This document shows, one piece after another, positions 15,286-23,646 of a stretch of 32,318 nt of DNA (positions are counted from its first letter, which is position 1; every line of letters starts with the position of its first letter). A program made the position numbers and the translations under genes. This DNA comes from Saprospiraceae bacterium (GTDB lineage Bacteria; Bacteroidota; Bacteroidia; Chitinophagales; Saprospiraceae). The notes beneath the pieces were generated by a model, which did not search any database, had not been told where the DNA came from, and saw nothing but the letters and a program-made list of their open reading frames with translations. The stretch spans positions 12,641 through 44,958 of the forward strand of contig JAGQWR010000056.1 of assembly GCA_020437105.1 (NCBI GenBank), read 5' to 3'.

Positions 15286-17709
15286 CTAATTCACCCGATT
15301 CCGTTCTTCCTCGGAACCGGTAGATCGATTGCGACTGGATTTTACCTTGTTGCTGCCAAAATCTCTGGTGTAGCTCAGGCGGAATATCCGTTCCGTGAAT
15401 CGGAAGAGGCCTTCATAAACCAGGTTGTTTTCCGGTTGATCTACAGCGGTTCTCCAATTGGCGGTAAGAAAAATATCAGATACAGATAGCGCAAGCGTCC
15501 CGCCATTATTTTCAAACTCTTTTTGGATCCCGGCGTTTACCGCTCCAAATGGTTTAGTTTGGCGGAACCCAAACAAGCTTGGTGACAGGTAGAACCCGGA
15601 AATTTCCAATCCAAAACCTTTGCCTAAAGTAAAATTCTGACTGATGCTGGCTCGCCAGGAAGCTTGTTGAATATTAATAATTTCATCCCCGTAAGTAGCT
15701 TCATTTTTTTGCCAGAAGGCCATGAAATTGTTTTGCATCACCCACCAGTCTCCTATATAAAAGGGGAGCGATAACATGACCGAAGCAGATTGCCGGCTTT
15801 TCATGTTTTCCGAACTGATGGTTTGAATATTCGTCACCGGATCAATGTATGGCTGGAAATTAATGATTGCACCTTTTTCATAATTATAGTCCACAGCTGT
15901 CATGAAGTTTTTCCAGCGGTATTCTAAACGAACACCATCTGAAATAGAAGGTTGAAGCGCCGGATTACCGGAGAAAAAGGTACTGGGGTCCAGGAAAATT
16001 ACAAATGGCGCCAGATCATTGAAGGTCGGCCGCTGAATCCGCCGGTTGTAGGCAAACTGTAGTGTATTATTTTCATTGATATTATGCGACACATAAAAAG
16101 TCGGAAAGAGATTGCCGTACTGTCGATCCACAATGCCTTTTTCTTCCTCCGAATCTAATAGGGAGACCGTGTATTCATATCGCAGTCCGACTTTCGTACT
16201 GGTTTTATCGTTGATCTGATACCCAACTGTCGCATAGGCTGCTCCAATATCTTCCTCCAGAAAGTATTTGGCCGTAAATTCGGGATCAACCTGCCATTCG
16301 TCCAATTCAAAATCTTCTACTTTTACATCATTGGTAAAACGAGATGCTGTTCCTTTTATACCCGTTTCTAATTTACCCTTATCACCCAAATCTACCCGAT
16401 AATCCAGCCGGGCAACATAAATGTTTATGGGCGTAATTTTGCTTACCCGAAGCATATTTTCAAAATCCAGGCTGCCATCTGCTTTAAAATAGGTATTGGT
16501 ATAGTTGGTCGGGTTATTGTCATGGAAAAACAGATAATCTGCGTCGAAGGTCAAGACCTCATTTTCGCGAATGGTATGTTGGAGGTTGATATTTCCACCC
16601 GCATTGCGCCAGCGATTGATCTCATCGTTTGGGATTTCAATCGTTTGAACGATGGCCCCGTCTTCTTTACTTTCAATCTGGTTGAATGCGTCCATGCGCC
16701 AGTAGGAATCGTAGGCTGTTGCCAAAAGACCCAGCACTGTTTTATCTGTTAAATCAACATCCAGTCCGAGTCTTAGATTGTTGTCGATCTGATATGGATC
16801 ACGGTCTGATTCGGTAAAGGTCTCTACCTGAACCCCATCCTGAAGTACAGACCGGTAGTTAGTGAAATACTGCGGATTATGGTCGAAGGAATAAGAATAA
16901 CTTCCATACAAATTGATCAGTTGCTTCCGATAATTGAAATTCACACTGCCTCCATATTTTTCGCCATATCCATAACCTGCAAATACAGATGCAGAACCGT
17001 TTAAACCATCTTCCGGATTATCTTTTAATATGATATTGATGATCCCCGCATTTCCTTCTGCATCAAAATTGGCAGGCGGAGTAGTGATTAACTCAATTTT
17101 CTCAATATTACTGGCATTCATACCGGCAAGCATTTGTACCACAGCAGTGATATCCATTCGAGTCATTTTATTGTTGATCATCACAATAACCCCGTCTTTG
17201 CCACCCATTGAAAGTGTTTTATTCTGGCGATTTACAACGACACCGGGTGACCGTTCCAGCACGTCCAGTGCGGTGCCCCCGGCGAGGGTAATACTGCTTT
17301 CTACATTGATGACCAGTCGATCCATTTGTTGCTCGAAAAGGGGCTTCCGGGCAATAACCTGCACTTCCTCCAATTGCGCTACATCTTCTCCAAGTGCCTT
17401 GTCAGCTATGATCTTTTTTTCATTCGCCTGAAGCGAAAAAGGCCCTTCAAAAGCAGATAAATAACCGATCATGTTGTATTGGAGCAGGTATTCTCCAGGC
17501 TGAATTGCAACAAATGAATAAGCTCCATTCTCTGCCACAACAGTGCCTTTCACTAAACTTGAATCAGAAGCACTTAACAGCAATACATTCGCGAAAGCGA
17601 GCGCATGGCCTTCCTGATCGGCCAGATTTCCGGATATACTGGACTGACCAGTCACATTGAGTGTGAAAAATAACAGGATAAACAGGGTAAAATAAGGGGT
17701 GTTTCTCAT
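15286..17709 (-). CDS. TonB-dependent receptor / outer membrane beta-barrel protein
   Basis: This 807-aa outer-membrane protein has a signal peptide (about 1-22, NVTGQ) and a CarboxypepD_reg-like domain (about 23-110, ISGNLADQEGHALAFANVLLL...GEYLLQYNMIGY). A plug domain follows (about 130-232, LDVLERSPGVVVNRQ, IEKIELITTPPANFDAEGNAGIINIILK), and then a 22-strand-type barrel of the OMP_b-brl_3 class to about residue 785. Plug-barrel proteins of this type import or sense ligands using TonB energy; the substrate cannot be told from sequence. There is no SusD-like partner next to it, which argues against a polysaccharide utilisation locus. The tail beyond the last strand (FRLSYTRDFG) is a charged 22-residue extension rich in Arg, Ser and Asn, which is unusual because barrels normally end at a terminal aromatic residue. 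GTCTAAA repeats lie directly upstream. Confidence 0.92.
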   Translation of the reverse strand: MRNTPYFTLFILLFFTLNVTGQSSISGNLADQEGHALAFANVLLLSASDSSLVKGTVVAENGAYSFVAIQPGEYLLQYNMIGYLSAFEGPFSLQANEKKIIADKALGEDVAQLEEVQVIARKPLFEQQMDRLVINVESSITLAGGTALDVLERSPGVVVNRQNKTLSMGGKDGVIVMINNKMTRMDITAVVQMLAGMNASNIEKIELITTPPANFDAEGNAGIINIILKDNPEDGLNGSASVFAGYGYGEKYGGSVNFNYRKQLINLYGSYSYSFDHNPQYFTNYRSVLQDGVQVETFTESDRDPYQIDNNLRLGLDVDLTDKTVLGLLATAYDSYWRMDAFNQIESKEDGAIVQTIEIPNDEINRWRNAGGNINLQHTIRENEVLTFDADYLFFHDNNPTNYTNTYFKADGSLDFENMLRVSKITPINIYVARLDYRVDLGDKGKLETGIKGTASRFTNDVKVEDFELDEWQVDPEFTAKYFLEEDIGAAYATVGYQINDKTSTKVGLRYEYTVSLLDSEEEKGIVDRQYGNLFPTFYVSHNINENNTLQFAYNRRIQRPTFNDLAPFVIFLDPSTFFSGNPALQPSISDGVRLEYRWKNFMTAVDYNYEKGAIINFQPYIDPVTNIQTISSENMKSRQSASVMLSLPFYIGDWWVMQNNFMAFWQKNEATYGDEIINIQQASWRASISQNFTLGKGFGLEISGFYLSPSLFGFRQTKPFGAVNAGIQKEFENNGGTLALSVSDIFLTANWRTAVDQPENNLVYEGLFRFTERIFRLSYTRDFGSNKVKSSRNRSTGSEEERNRVN

Positions 17710-17759
17710 TGGAATGTAAATTGGGGCTTAGAATGCGCTGATGTTGAAGATGGTTGAAA

Positions 17760-17814
17760 GTCTAAAGTCTAAAGTCTAAAGTCTAAAGTCTAAGGTCTAA
17801 GGTCTAAGGTCTGG
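17760..17814 (+). repeat. GTCTAAA/GTCTAAG heptamer tandem array
   Basis: Seven full heptamers run from 17760 to 17808 (four GTCTAAA, then three GTCTAAG), plus a partial GTCTGG. The reverse complements TTTAGAC and CTTAGAC are the same word family that spaces the hairpins in the 11-12 kb repeat array. The array lies 51 bp upstream of the TonB receptor start codon, close enough to affect its promoter if copy number varies. Confidence 0.92.
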
Positions 17815-17844
17815 AAAATTCGGCCATTAGGAATAGTGTATTTA

Positions 17845-17861
17845 ATCCGTCACAGGCGGAT
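17845..17861. repeat. Isolated hairpin related to the 308-bp repeat unit
   Basis: ATCCGT-CACAG-GCGGAT matches the ATTCGT-AACAG-ACGAAT hairpin of the tandem repeats, including the flanking TTTA on both sides. One T-A pair is replaced by C-G (a compensatory change) and one T-A by T-G. This suggests a degenerate member of the same repeat family next to the heptamer array. Confidence 0.65.
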
Positions 17862-17882
17862 TTAGATAATGACCAGTAAATT

Positions 17883-17928
17883 ACAAAGAGGCTGCATAAC
17901 ACTCGTATTGCAGCCTCTTTGTATTTTT
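17883..17928. terminator. Hairpin at the end of the leftward BNR protein gene
   Basis: A perfect 13-bp stem, ACAAAGAGGCTGC (17883-17895) and GCAGCCTCTTTGT (17910-17922), closes a 14-nt loop. The T-run (ATTTTTTG) is on the + strand side; the leftward transcript would meet only TAATTT after the stem. It is probably the 3' boundary of the BNR gene and a barrier in both directions. Confidence 0.8.
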
Positions 17929-17937
17929 TGTTGTGAA

Positions 17938-20796
17938 TTATTGAATTACCAGCCTTCCTGGAGATCCAATTGGTCTGCTATTGGAATTCAGAAACTGATA
18001 GATATAAATCCCCATTCTGAGATCAGGGTTCACCATACCTTCCCTTACGGGGAAAGTTCCCATTCGTTGTCCGGAACTGGTCCAGATTTGCAATTGGGTA
18101 ATTTCCTCCGATCCACGCACAAAAAGCGTAGTGCCGGGCCGAGCCGGATTAGGAAACAAGACAGCCCCGATTTCGTCTGGACGTAATTCTACTGATCGTA
18201 CGGGAGAGTAGCTATAGCTGCCATCCAAATCAATAGCTTTCAAACGGTAATAATTTATCCCGGTATTTGGCTGACGATCAATAGCTTCATAATTTTGTTC
18301 GGAGCTTGACTGACCAATGGCATCTACCGAAAACAGGGGGTCAAAACTTGTACCATCCATACTACGCTCTATGACATAGGCTTCACTGTTTACTTCATTT
18401 GCTGTTTCCCAGTTGAGTATAACGCTTTGTTCGGGGGTAAGTCTGGCTTCAAAAGATACCAATTCCACCGGCACCGGCTGACTGCTAATAATGAAATCCC
18501 AGATGCCACGACCATAGGAGCCAAAGCGTACGGTTTGTATGGCATCAATGTACTCCACCGAAAAATAACGTTGCAGAGGAGTAGCCACACCACTCATCGG
18601 ATACCATTGTCCTTCGGAAACAACATAGACATAAGGACCCACTTCTGTTGCTGCAAAATAAAGCGTCTCATCTGTGTTAGCTACTACTTCATGCACCATA
18701 GTGCCGGGCATTCCAGTGCTCATGGAAGTGAATGTTTGTCCACCGTCGTTGGATATAAAAACGGGCGGGCTGCTGTAGCCACTACCGGCAAAGATCACCT
18801 TGTCGGGGTTCAACTGTGAAGAAAGAATGCAGGAACCATAGAGCCAATATTCTCCGGGACCATTAGAAATAGAAGAAATATTCCAACTGCTTCCTCCATC
18901 ATTTGTATAGAAAAACGTGCCGTCATCCGTGGAAACAAAAATCCGATCTGAATCCAGCCAACATGGTTCGATGGCAGAAATGGCTGAAGTGCCCGAAGCC
19001 GAATTTGACCGAAAGTTATAGGCAAACTGACTGGCAGAAATGGTGTAAGGGCTGGAGGTGGCTGCTGTGAGTTTGACCAGATAGGAACCTGTTCCGCCAC
19101 TAATATTTCCGCCGGCGACATAAATGGTATTCGATGCCGGGTCGGCTGTTTCAGAGGTTGGATAAATCCAGTCTTCTACCGGGGGGTGACTTCCACCCAG
19201 ATTATAACTGGATGAGCCACTGTTGGTCTGGGCATTATTATAATAGGATATCGATCCAAAAGGATACACCTTCCAAAGGCTTTGTCCATTTTGGGTAAAT
19301 GCAAAATGCCCGTAATCTCCTGAAACCACCTGGGTGAAATTTACCGGGCCGGGGTTGTTTCCGGTACTGGTTCGCTGCAGTCCCTGATCCTGGGTGCCCC
19401 CATAGATATAAGCGTTGTTTAGAGGGTCGGTCCGAACATCGTAATACTGTGAGATATTCAACCCGGATTTTCCGATGTTTACAGTATGCGCGAGGTTATC
19501 GGAAGATACATGCAAACCGCCATGATTGGCGATCAGCACAAATTTGGTACCGTCGTTTTTTTCAAAGGACTTTATGTCCATGATATCCGCATGCAGGGAG
19601 TCGGTATTGCTATAATACTTCCACCAAACCGTGACCCTGTTCCAGCTTGATCCGGCAGTATTACTCCGATAACACTCCACCGCTCCGTAATAAAGGGTGT
19701 TTGGGTCAAAGGGCGATGCCGAAATGCCAACGTTCCAGGTATTTACATTTGTTTGCCCTTGGTAGGTCCAGGTCTGCCCATCATCAGTCGATTGGTAGAG
19801 GTCTTTTTGTGCCATCAGGGCATAAAAAATCCGGGTACTTCCATCGCTGTATCCTTCCAGATCCAACCAGGTATTTATAGGTAGATCGTTGTTGGAGTTT
19901 AGTAGCGTCACACTGCTTCCATTTAATTCATACAAATCTTGTCCCTGATGCAGGATATAGGCTTCTGTACTATTAAGTGGAGACCAAAGGGAGGTGTGAC
20001 TTGATTCTATCCCACCAGTACCTGATACCGGTTCAAAAACGTTGATCCGGGTGAAGGTGCTTCCTCTGTCGGTGGAGTAGTATAACCACATTCTGGAACT
20101 CCACGGACCGGCATCCCAAGTGTGCGCCAGATAATAAAGGGTATGATTTGCATCATTTAAAGCAACCAGATTCCGGGCACTTCCCCAGTCGGAATAAAAA
20201 TCGATATCAAGATTGGATTGACTCCAGGTAGCGCCGTCATTATCTGAGTACCAGATATTTTTCCCGATTGCAGCCAGGATTCGTTTGCCTCCACTGGCGT
20301 TGGGGATCACCTTTAAAACCCGGTTGGAGAAGATCAGATCATCATTCAGCGGGGTCCAGCCGGTGCCTGATAAATGCCCCCGCCAAACTATACCACCAGC
20401 GGAGATCCCATAAATATTATCGGTGTCCTGATCGTAGTCAATAATCACTAAATTACCTGCCTGATTTAAACTGCCTTTTTCATCCCAATCGCCAGACAGG
20501 TTACCATTGCCGAAAACCTCCAGTATTTTATTGGGGCCCTCTTTTTGTTCCTTCCGGTCTTTGTACAGATCCATCAGGGTCTGTCGATCCATAGCTGCCC
20601 AATCTGTTCCCGGTGCAGCCCGGTGCATGAGTTGTTCCCATTTTTCCCGGGCATCTGATTGTACTTCACCTTCTTCCTGGTTTGGATTTATTTCCGTTGG
20701 CAGTGGGAGTGTTTGATCCGCAGCTTGTTGTTTGCATCCGATCTGTAAAAGACTGGTACATCCAATAAGGTAAAAGATCAGTAGAGACCTGTTCAT
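17938..20796 (-). CDS. BNR/Asp-box repeat protein with T9SS type A sorting domain (possible lipoprotein)
   Basis: The protein has 952 aa from the ATG at 20796; a longer frame begins with TTG at 20817, but the ATG start gives a better-placed N-terminus. The N-terminus MNRSLLIFYLIGC...LQIGCKQQ has two possible lipobox cysteines (C13, LIGC; C21, LQIGC). Several Asp-box motifs of the S-x-D-x-G-x-(T/S)-W type follow (YSDNDGATW, STDRGSTF, STDDGQTW, TNDGGSSW, SNDGGQTF), typical of sialidase-like or sortilin-like propellers. Sialidase catalytic residues could not be assigned. Near the C-terminus lie a fibronectin-like stretch (VPVELVSFEARL...NWETANEVNSEAYVIERS) and a type A T9SS tail (FPNPARPG...GIYIYQF). 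It is probably a surface protein of unknown ligand. The lipobox and T9SS tail together are unusual. Confidence 0.85.
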   Translation of the reverse strand: MNRSLLIFYLIGCTSLLQIGCKQQAADQTLPLPTEINPNQEEGEVQSDAREKWEQLMHRAAPGTDWAAMDRQTLMDLYKDRKEQKEGPNKILEVFGNGNLSGDWDEKGSLNQAGNLVIIDYDQDTDNIYGISAGGIVWRGHLSGTGWTPLNDDLIFSNRVLKVIPNASGGKRILAAIGKNIWYSDNDGATWSQSNLDIDFYSDWGSARNLVALNDANHTLYYLAHTWDAGPWSSRMWLYYSTDRGSTFTRINVFEPVSGTGGIESSHTSLWSPLNSTEAYILHQGQDLYELNGSSVTLLNSNNDLPINTWLDLEGYSDGSTRIFYALMAQKDLYQSTDDGQTWTYQGQTNVNTWNVGISASPFDPNTLYYGAVECYRSNTAGSSWNRVTVWWKYYSNTDSLHADIMDIKSFEKNDGTKFVLIANHGGLHVSSDNLAHTVNIGKSGLNISQYYDVRTDPLNNAYIYGGTQDQGLQRTSTGNNPGPVNFTQVVSGDYGHFAFTQNGQSLWKVYPFGSISYYNNAQTNSGSSSYNLGGSHPPVEDWIYPTSETADPASNTIYVAGGNISGGTGSYLVKLTAATSSPYTISASQFAYNFRSNSASGTSAISAIEPCWLDSDRIFVSTDDGTFFYTNDGGSSWNISSISNGPGEYWLYGSCILSSQLNPDKVIFAGSGYSSPPVFISNDGGQTFTSMSTGMPGTMVHEVVANTDETLYFAATEVGPYVYVVSEGQWYPMSGVATPLQRYFSVEYIDAIQTVRFGSYGRGIWDFIISSQPVPVELVSFEARLTPEQSVILNWETANEVNSEAYVIERSMDGTSFDPLFSVDAIGQSSSEQNYEAIDRQPNTGINYYRLKAIDLDGSYSYSPVRSVELRPDEIGAVLFPNPARPGTTLFVRGSEEITQLQIWTSSGQRMGTFPVREGMVNPDLRMGIYIYQFLNSNSRPIGSPGRLVIQ

Positions 20797-20819
20797 AGTG
20801 AAAAAGTTAGCATTCAAAA

Positions 20820-20827
20820 AAAGTATA
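20820..20827 (-). promoter_or_regulatory. Possible -7 element of the BNR protein gene
   Basis: Read leftward, TATACTTT resembles the TAnnTTTG element of Bacteroidota promoters. A start of transcription a few bases downstream would fall close to the TTG at 20817, so the ATG at 20796 would be the usable start. No clear upstream TTG-type box at standard spacing was found, so support is weak. Confidence 0.3.
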
Positions 20828-20911
20828 AATCGAGTTGATTGGGATCCTTACGTAAAAATAATGAAAATTAATAAAGGGGGCCGGGGCTAACCCGCAATCA
20901 AACCAACTAGC

Positions 20912-20929
20912 CTTGTCCAACTGGACAAG
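20912..20929. terminator. Small hairpin after the DUF1415 gene
   Basis: CTTGTCCA (20912-20919) and TGGACAAG (20922-20929) form an 8-bp palindromic hairpin just beyond the leftward stop codon at 20934. There is no T-tract, so it is at best a weak terminator. The rest of the gap up to the BNR gene is AT-rich with no recognisable gene. Confidence 0.45.
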
Positions 20930-20933
20930 TTTA

Positions 20934-21470
20934 CTAACTAAGCAAGGCTTTCATGTATTCCAAACCGCGCTCCCGTGCATAGCGGATATTCCTTTCGGGA
21001 ATGAGTTCAGGATTGGGATAGGAAGCCAGCGCTTTTTCCAGGCTGTCTTCCCGTAAGATATGAATAATGGGGTAGGGCGAGCGATTGGTGTAATTTGATG
21101 GATCATCCAGGTCTGTACCGGCAAACTGGTAGGCCGGATGAAAACTGGCCAATTGGTAAATGCCTTCGTACTCCAAATCTTCGAGCAGTTGTTGACACAC
21201 ACTCAAAAAATCGAGGTAATCTTCAAATTCAGATAATCCCTGTTGTAGGATAAGCAGGGTTGTTTCGGTGTCCGGATTCTGGTCCAGATGTTGAAACTCT
21301 TCTGCAAGCGTAGCCAACATCGTTTCTAAATCCGAATTTCGATCCACCCGAAAGCGTATCCCATTGCGTTGTAATGGCCTGGCAGCGAATGGGCAAAAGT
21401 TACAACCAATAATAACCCGATGAATCCAATCAAGGGTACGGTTTATATGTTCCTGATCTGTTTGCTGCAT
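20934..21470 (-). CDS. DUF1415 family protein
   Basis: This is a 178-aa cytosolic protein with no signal peptide or membrane segment. It matches the DUF1415 family pattern: an N-terminal W-x-x-x-V-I-I-G-x-x-x-C-P-F-A motif containing C23-x2-C26, a central FHPAYQFAGTD motif (His111), and TNRSPYPIIHILRED. The conserved Cys and His suggest a metal or redox site, but the biochemical role of the family is not established. The ATG at 21470 is preferred over the in-frame TTG at 21476. The gene begins 12 bp after the stop codon of type B paralog B on the same strand, so the two are probably cotranscribed, although no functional link is evident. Confidence 0.92.
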   Translation of the reverse strand: MQQTDQEHINRTLDWIHRVIIGCNFCPFAARPLQRNGIRFRVDRNSDLETMLATLAEEFQHLDQNPDTETTLLILQQGLSEFEDYLDFLSVCQQLLEDLEYEGIYQLASFHPAYQFAGTDLDDPSNYTNRSPYPIIHILREDSLEKALASYPNPELIPERNIRYARERGLEYMKALLS

Positions 21471-21482
21471 GTCCAAGTCTAT

Positions 21483-23597
21483 TTAGCGGAAGAGACTGAT
21501 CTCTCCATATCGGATAATTTCCGGTTTGTCTGTTTCCTGATAGCGCATCACCCAGGCATAAGTGTCTGCCGGCAAGGGCTGGCCATCTTTAGTGCCGTCC
21601 CAGGTGGAATCCGGGTCTTTGGTGGAAAAAACCATTTCCCCCCAGCGGTCAAAGATCGTCAATTCATAGGATGCTAACAGGGTACATGGGAAGATCAACC
21701 CAAAATCATCATTTAACCCATCTGCATTCGGACTAAAACCGGAGGCCATTTGATAATCACAATCACAAACTACAAAATCGACTTGCAATTCGGCGAAAGC
21801 CGCACCACAAAGATTAGACAAATCCAGACTATAAAGGCCCGAACTTGAAATTTCAATTTGAGCGGCATCAGATCCATTAGACCAGCTATAATTTGCAGGC
21901 ACATCGTTGAAGTCTGCGAGGAGAATAGTGGTTTCGCCTTCACATGGATCGGCCGAACTTACGATGCCGTTGAGCACCGGTGCCTCAGTGTCCTGTACCA
22001 GAATCGCTGTCTGAAACAGATTGCCACAAAGGTCTGTTCCGGTAATACCATAAGTGCCTCCTGCAGTAATTTCAATCTCTGTTGAGGTTTCTCCTGTTGA
22101 CCACATAAAGCTGGTCAGATTTTCTGAACCTGAAAGTGATAAAAGCGCCGTTGAATCGGTGCAGAGTAGGGTGTCTCCCTGAATGGAAATATAATCTGCG
22201 GGTCCTAACACCACCACGGTATCGTAGGCCACTCCACAAAAATTAGTAGCTTCCAGGGTATATACACCTGGTTCTTCGACACTAATAGAGGCGGTTTCTG
22301 CACCGGTTGACCATAAATAGGTCGCGTCTTCTATCGCAGCGCTTAGTTCCAAATTCCCATCGCAAAGCATGGCGGTATCTCCCGGAGAAATGTGTAGTGT
22401 AAAATCCTGGATGCTTTCGAATACCTTGTCATTGTAATTACCTAAAGAATAATAAAGGGAAAAATCGGTAAAGGAAAATGAAAATAGATCAGCCTCAAAT
22501 GTAGGTGATTCCGTATTCGGACAGCGAATCCGATTGATCACAGACATCAATGGTGAACCGCTAAACTCCGAAAAATACAAGTTGCCATCCGGTCCCATTT
22601 GCATTTGTCCTGCCTGGAATGTACCCGGACGGATGGCGATCAATTCTTCGCTGGCCTGAATATTTGGCGCTTCCAGATCATAGCGGAGAATCTCCAGCTG
22701 CGTGTCTGTATAATTAGGCATCACAAAATAAACATAGCGGCTATTCGGCGAGAAGCCATAAGCGGCAGGTACGCCGCCAGGATTGAGTTGGATGTTCAAA
22801 TCCTGTATTGCTCCGGTGGCATTGTCAAAGCTAAAAAGCCTTCGAGTAGAAAGCAGGAGCTTGCCATTTGGCGATATTTTAGTTTGTGGATTTAATAGGT
22901 AATAGGAACCTACATTTGTCCAGACCAGGTCTCCGACTCCTGTCGGACTCACTTCCAACACACCAAAACGATTGATTGAACCGGCATTGTCGGGATAGCC
23001 CAAATCGGCCACTACAATCCAGTAATTTACTCCGTTGGCATGCGGGGTGCCGCTGAGTCCTTCGTAAAGCGGTACATACACCCGTTCGTCGGCAATGGTG
23101 ACATCGCCCAAACCGGCGTTTAGATTCATATCGATTTCAAAATAGGAGAGGCCTCGTCCCTGTGGTTGACCGGGCACATCTCCTGCCTGGTCAAACTCCA
23201 ACTCTTCCATAGTAAACAGATAGTATTCCCCGCTGGCTGCTGGCTTTGGAATAATTAAAGCCCCCTGCCGGGCACTATACCCGCCTCCTTCTGTGTAGCT
23301 CATGTCATACATGATGCCATGTTCTTTATTAAAAATCAACCCCGTCGTAACACCTGTGGGCAGGTTCGGATCGCGACCACCCCCATTGGAATAAAATAAC
23401 AGATTTCCCTGCTCGTCGCAAATGGTGGCAGCTGCTTCAAACGTTTGCATCTCTCCGTTAAAGAGCGGCACGGGCGCACCATTGTTAAAGTCTATACCGT
23501 TTCTATCACCGAAGTACCAAATATTGTACTCCTTTTGGGCATGGATGTTAAATGGCAGATTTAGCAGGAATAAAATGAGTAGTGGCAGGTATTTCAT
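21483..23597 (-). CDS. T9SS type B sorting domain protein with an N-terminal propeller-like region (paralog B)
   Basis: This 704-aa secreted protein is a full-length paralog of the gene at 12851-15001. It has a signal peptide (about 1-20, FNIHAQ), the same N-terminal region (WYFGDRNGIDF, LFYSNGGGRDP, MYDMSYTEGGG, GRGLSYFEIDM, SPNSRYVYF, GPDGNLYF), three Ig-like W-S-(T/N)-G repeats ending in CG, and a CHU_C-type T9SS tail (617-704, FSPNADGLNDDF...IFDRWGEMVF). Identity is highest in the first 250 residues and lower in the Ig-like repeats. Function is unknown. It heads a likely two-gene unit with the DUF1415 gene and is divergently transcribed from the TapB-like gene across 49 bp. Confidence 0.9.
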   Translation of the reverse strand: MKYLPLLILFLLNLPFNIHAQKEYNIWYFGDRNGIDFNNGAPVPLFNGEMQTFEAAATICDEQGNLLFYSNGGGRDPNLPTGVTTGLIFNKEHGIMYDMSYTEGGGYSARQGALIIPKPAASGEYYLFTMEELEFDQAGDVPGQPQGRGLSYFEIDMNLNAGLGDVTIADERVYVPLYEGLSGTPHANGVNYWIVVADLGYPDNAGSINRFGVLEVSPTGVGDLVWTNVGSYYLLNPQTKISPNGKLLLSTRRLFSFDNATGAIQDLNIQLNPGGVPAAYGFSPNSRYVYFVMPNYTDTQLEILRYDLEAPNIQASEELIAIRPGTFQAGQMQMGPDGNLYFSEFSGSPLMSVINRIRCPNTESPTFEADLFSFSFTDFSLYYSLGNYNDKVFESIQDFTLHISPGDTAMLCDGNLELSAAIEDATYLWSTGAETASISVEEPGVYTLEATNFCGVAYDTVVVLGPADYISIQGDTLLCTDSTALLSLSGSENLTSFMWSTGETSTEIEITAGGTYGITGTDLCGNLFQTAILVQDTEAPVLNGIVSSADPCEGETTILLADFNDVPANYSWSNGSDAAQIEISSSGLYSLDLSNLCGAAFAELQVDFVVCDCDYQMASGFSPNADGLNDDFGLIFPCTLLASYELTIFDRWGEMVFSTKDPDSTWDGTKDGQPLPADTYAWVMRYQETDKPEIIRYGEISLFR

Positions 23598-23646
23598 AGA
23601 TTTGTAGAACGATTAATTATACAACTTCAAAAACTAAATTATAAAA
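23598..23646. promoter_or_regulatory. Short divergent promoter region
   Basis: These 49 AT-rich bases separate the start codons of type B paralog B (leftward) and the TapB-like gene (rightward). Both promoters must lie here or inside the neighbouring genes. No clean TAnnTTTG box could be assigned on either strand, so overlapping or coupled regulation is only a suggestion. Confidence 0.4.

Noticed and set aside
17869..18186. 105-aa + strand open frame overlapping the end of the BNR gene
   Set aside because: It includes the 13-bp hairpin and the antisense of a well-supported T9SS tail; no domain is recognisable.
15286..20796. SusC/SusD-type polysaccharide utilisation locus around the TonB receptor
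   Set aside because: There is no SusD-like lipoprotein, glycoside hydrolase or regulator nearby, and the barrel is of the OMP_b-brl_3 type rather than SusC.
17938..20796. Functional sialidase
   Set aside because: Asp-box motifs are present, but these are structural and shared with non-catalytic propellers; the catalytic arginine triad and Tyr/Glu pair could not be identified.
20797..20817. TTG start of the BNR protein at 20817
   Set aside because: The ATG at 20796 gives a normal charged N-terminus before the hydrophobic stretch; the extra seven residues have no support.
21471..21476. TTG start of the DUF1415 gene at 21476
   Set aside because: An ATG follows two codons later at 21470 and is the more likely start.
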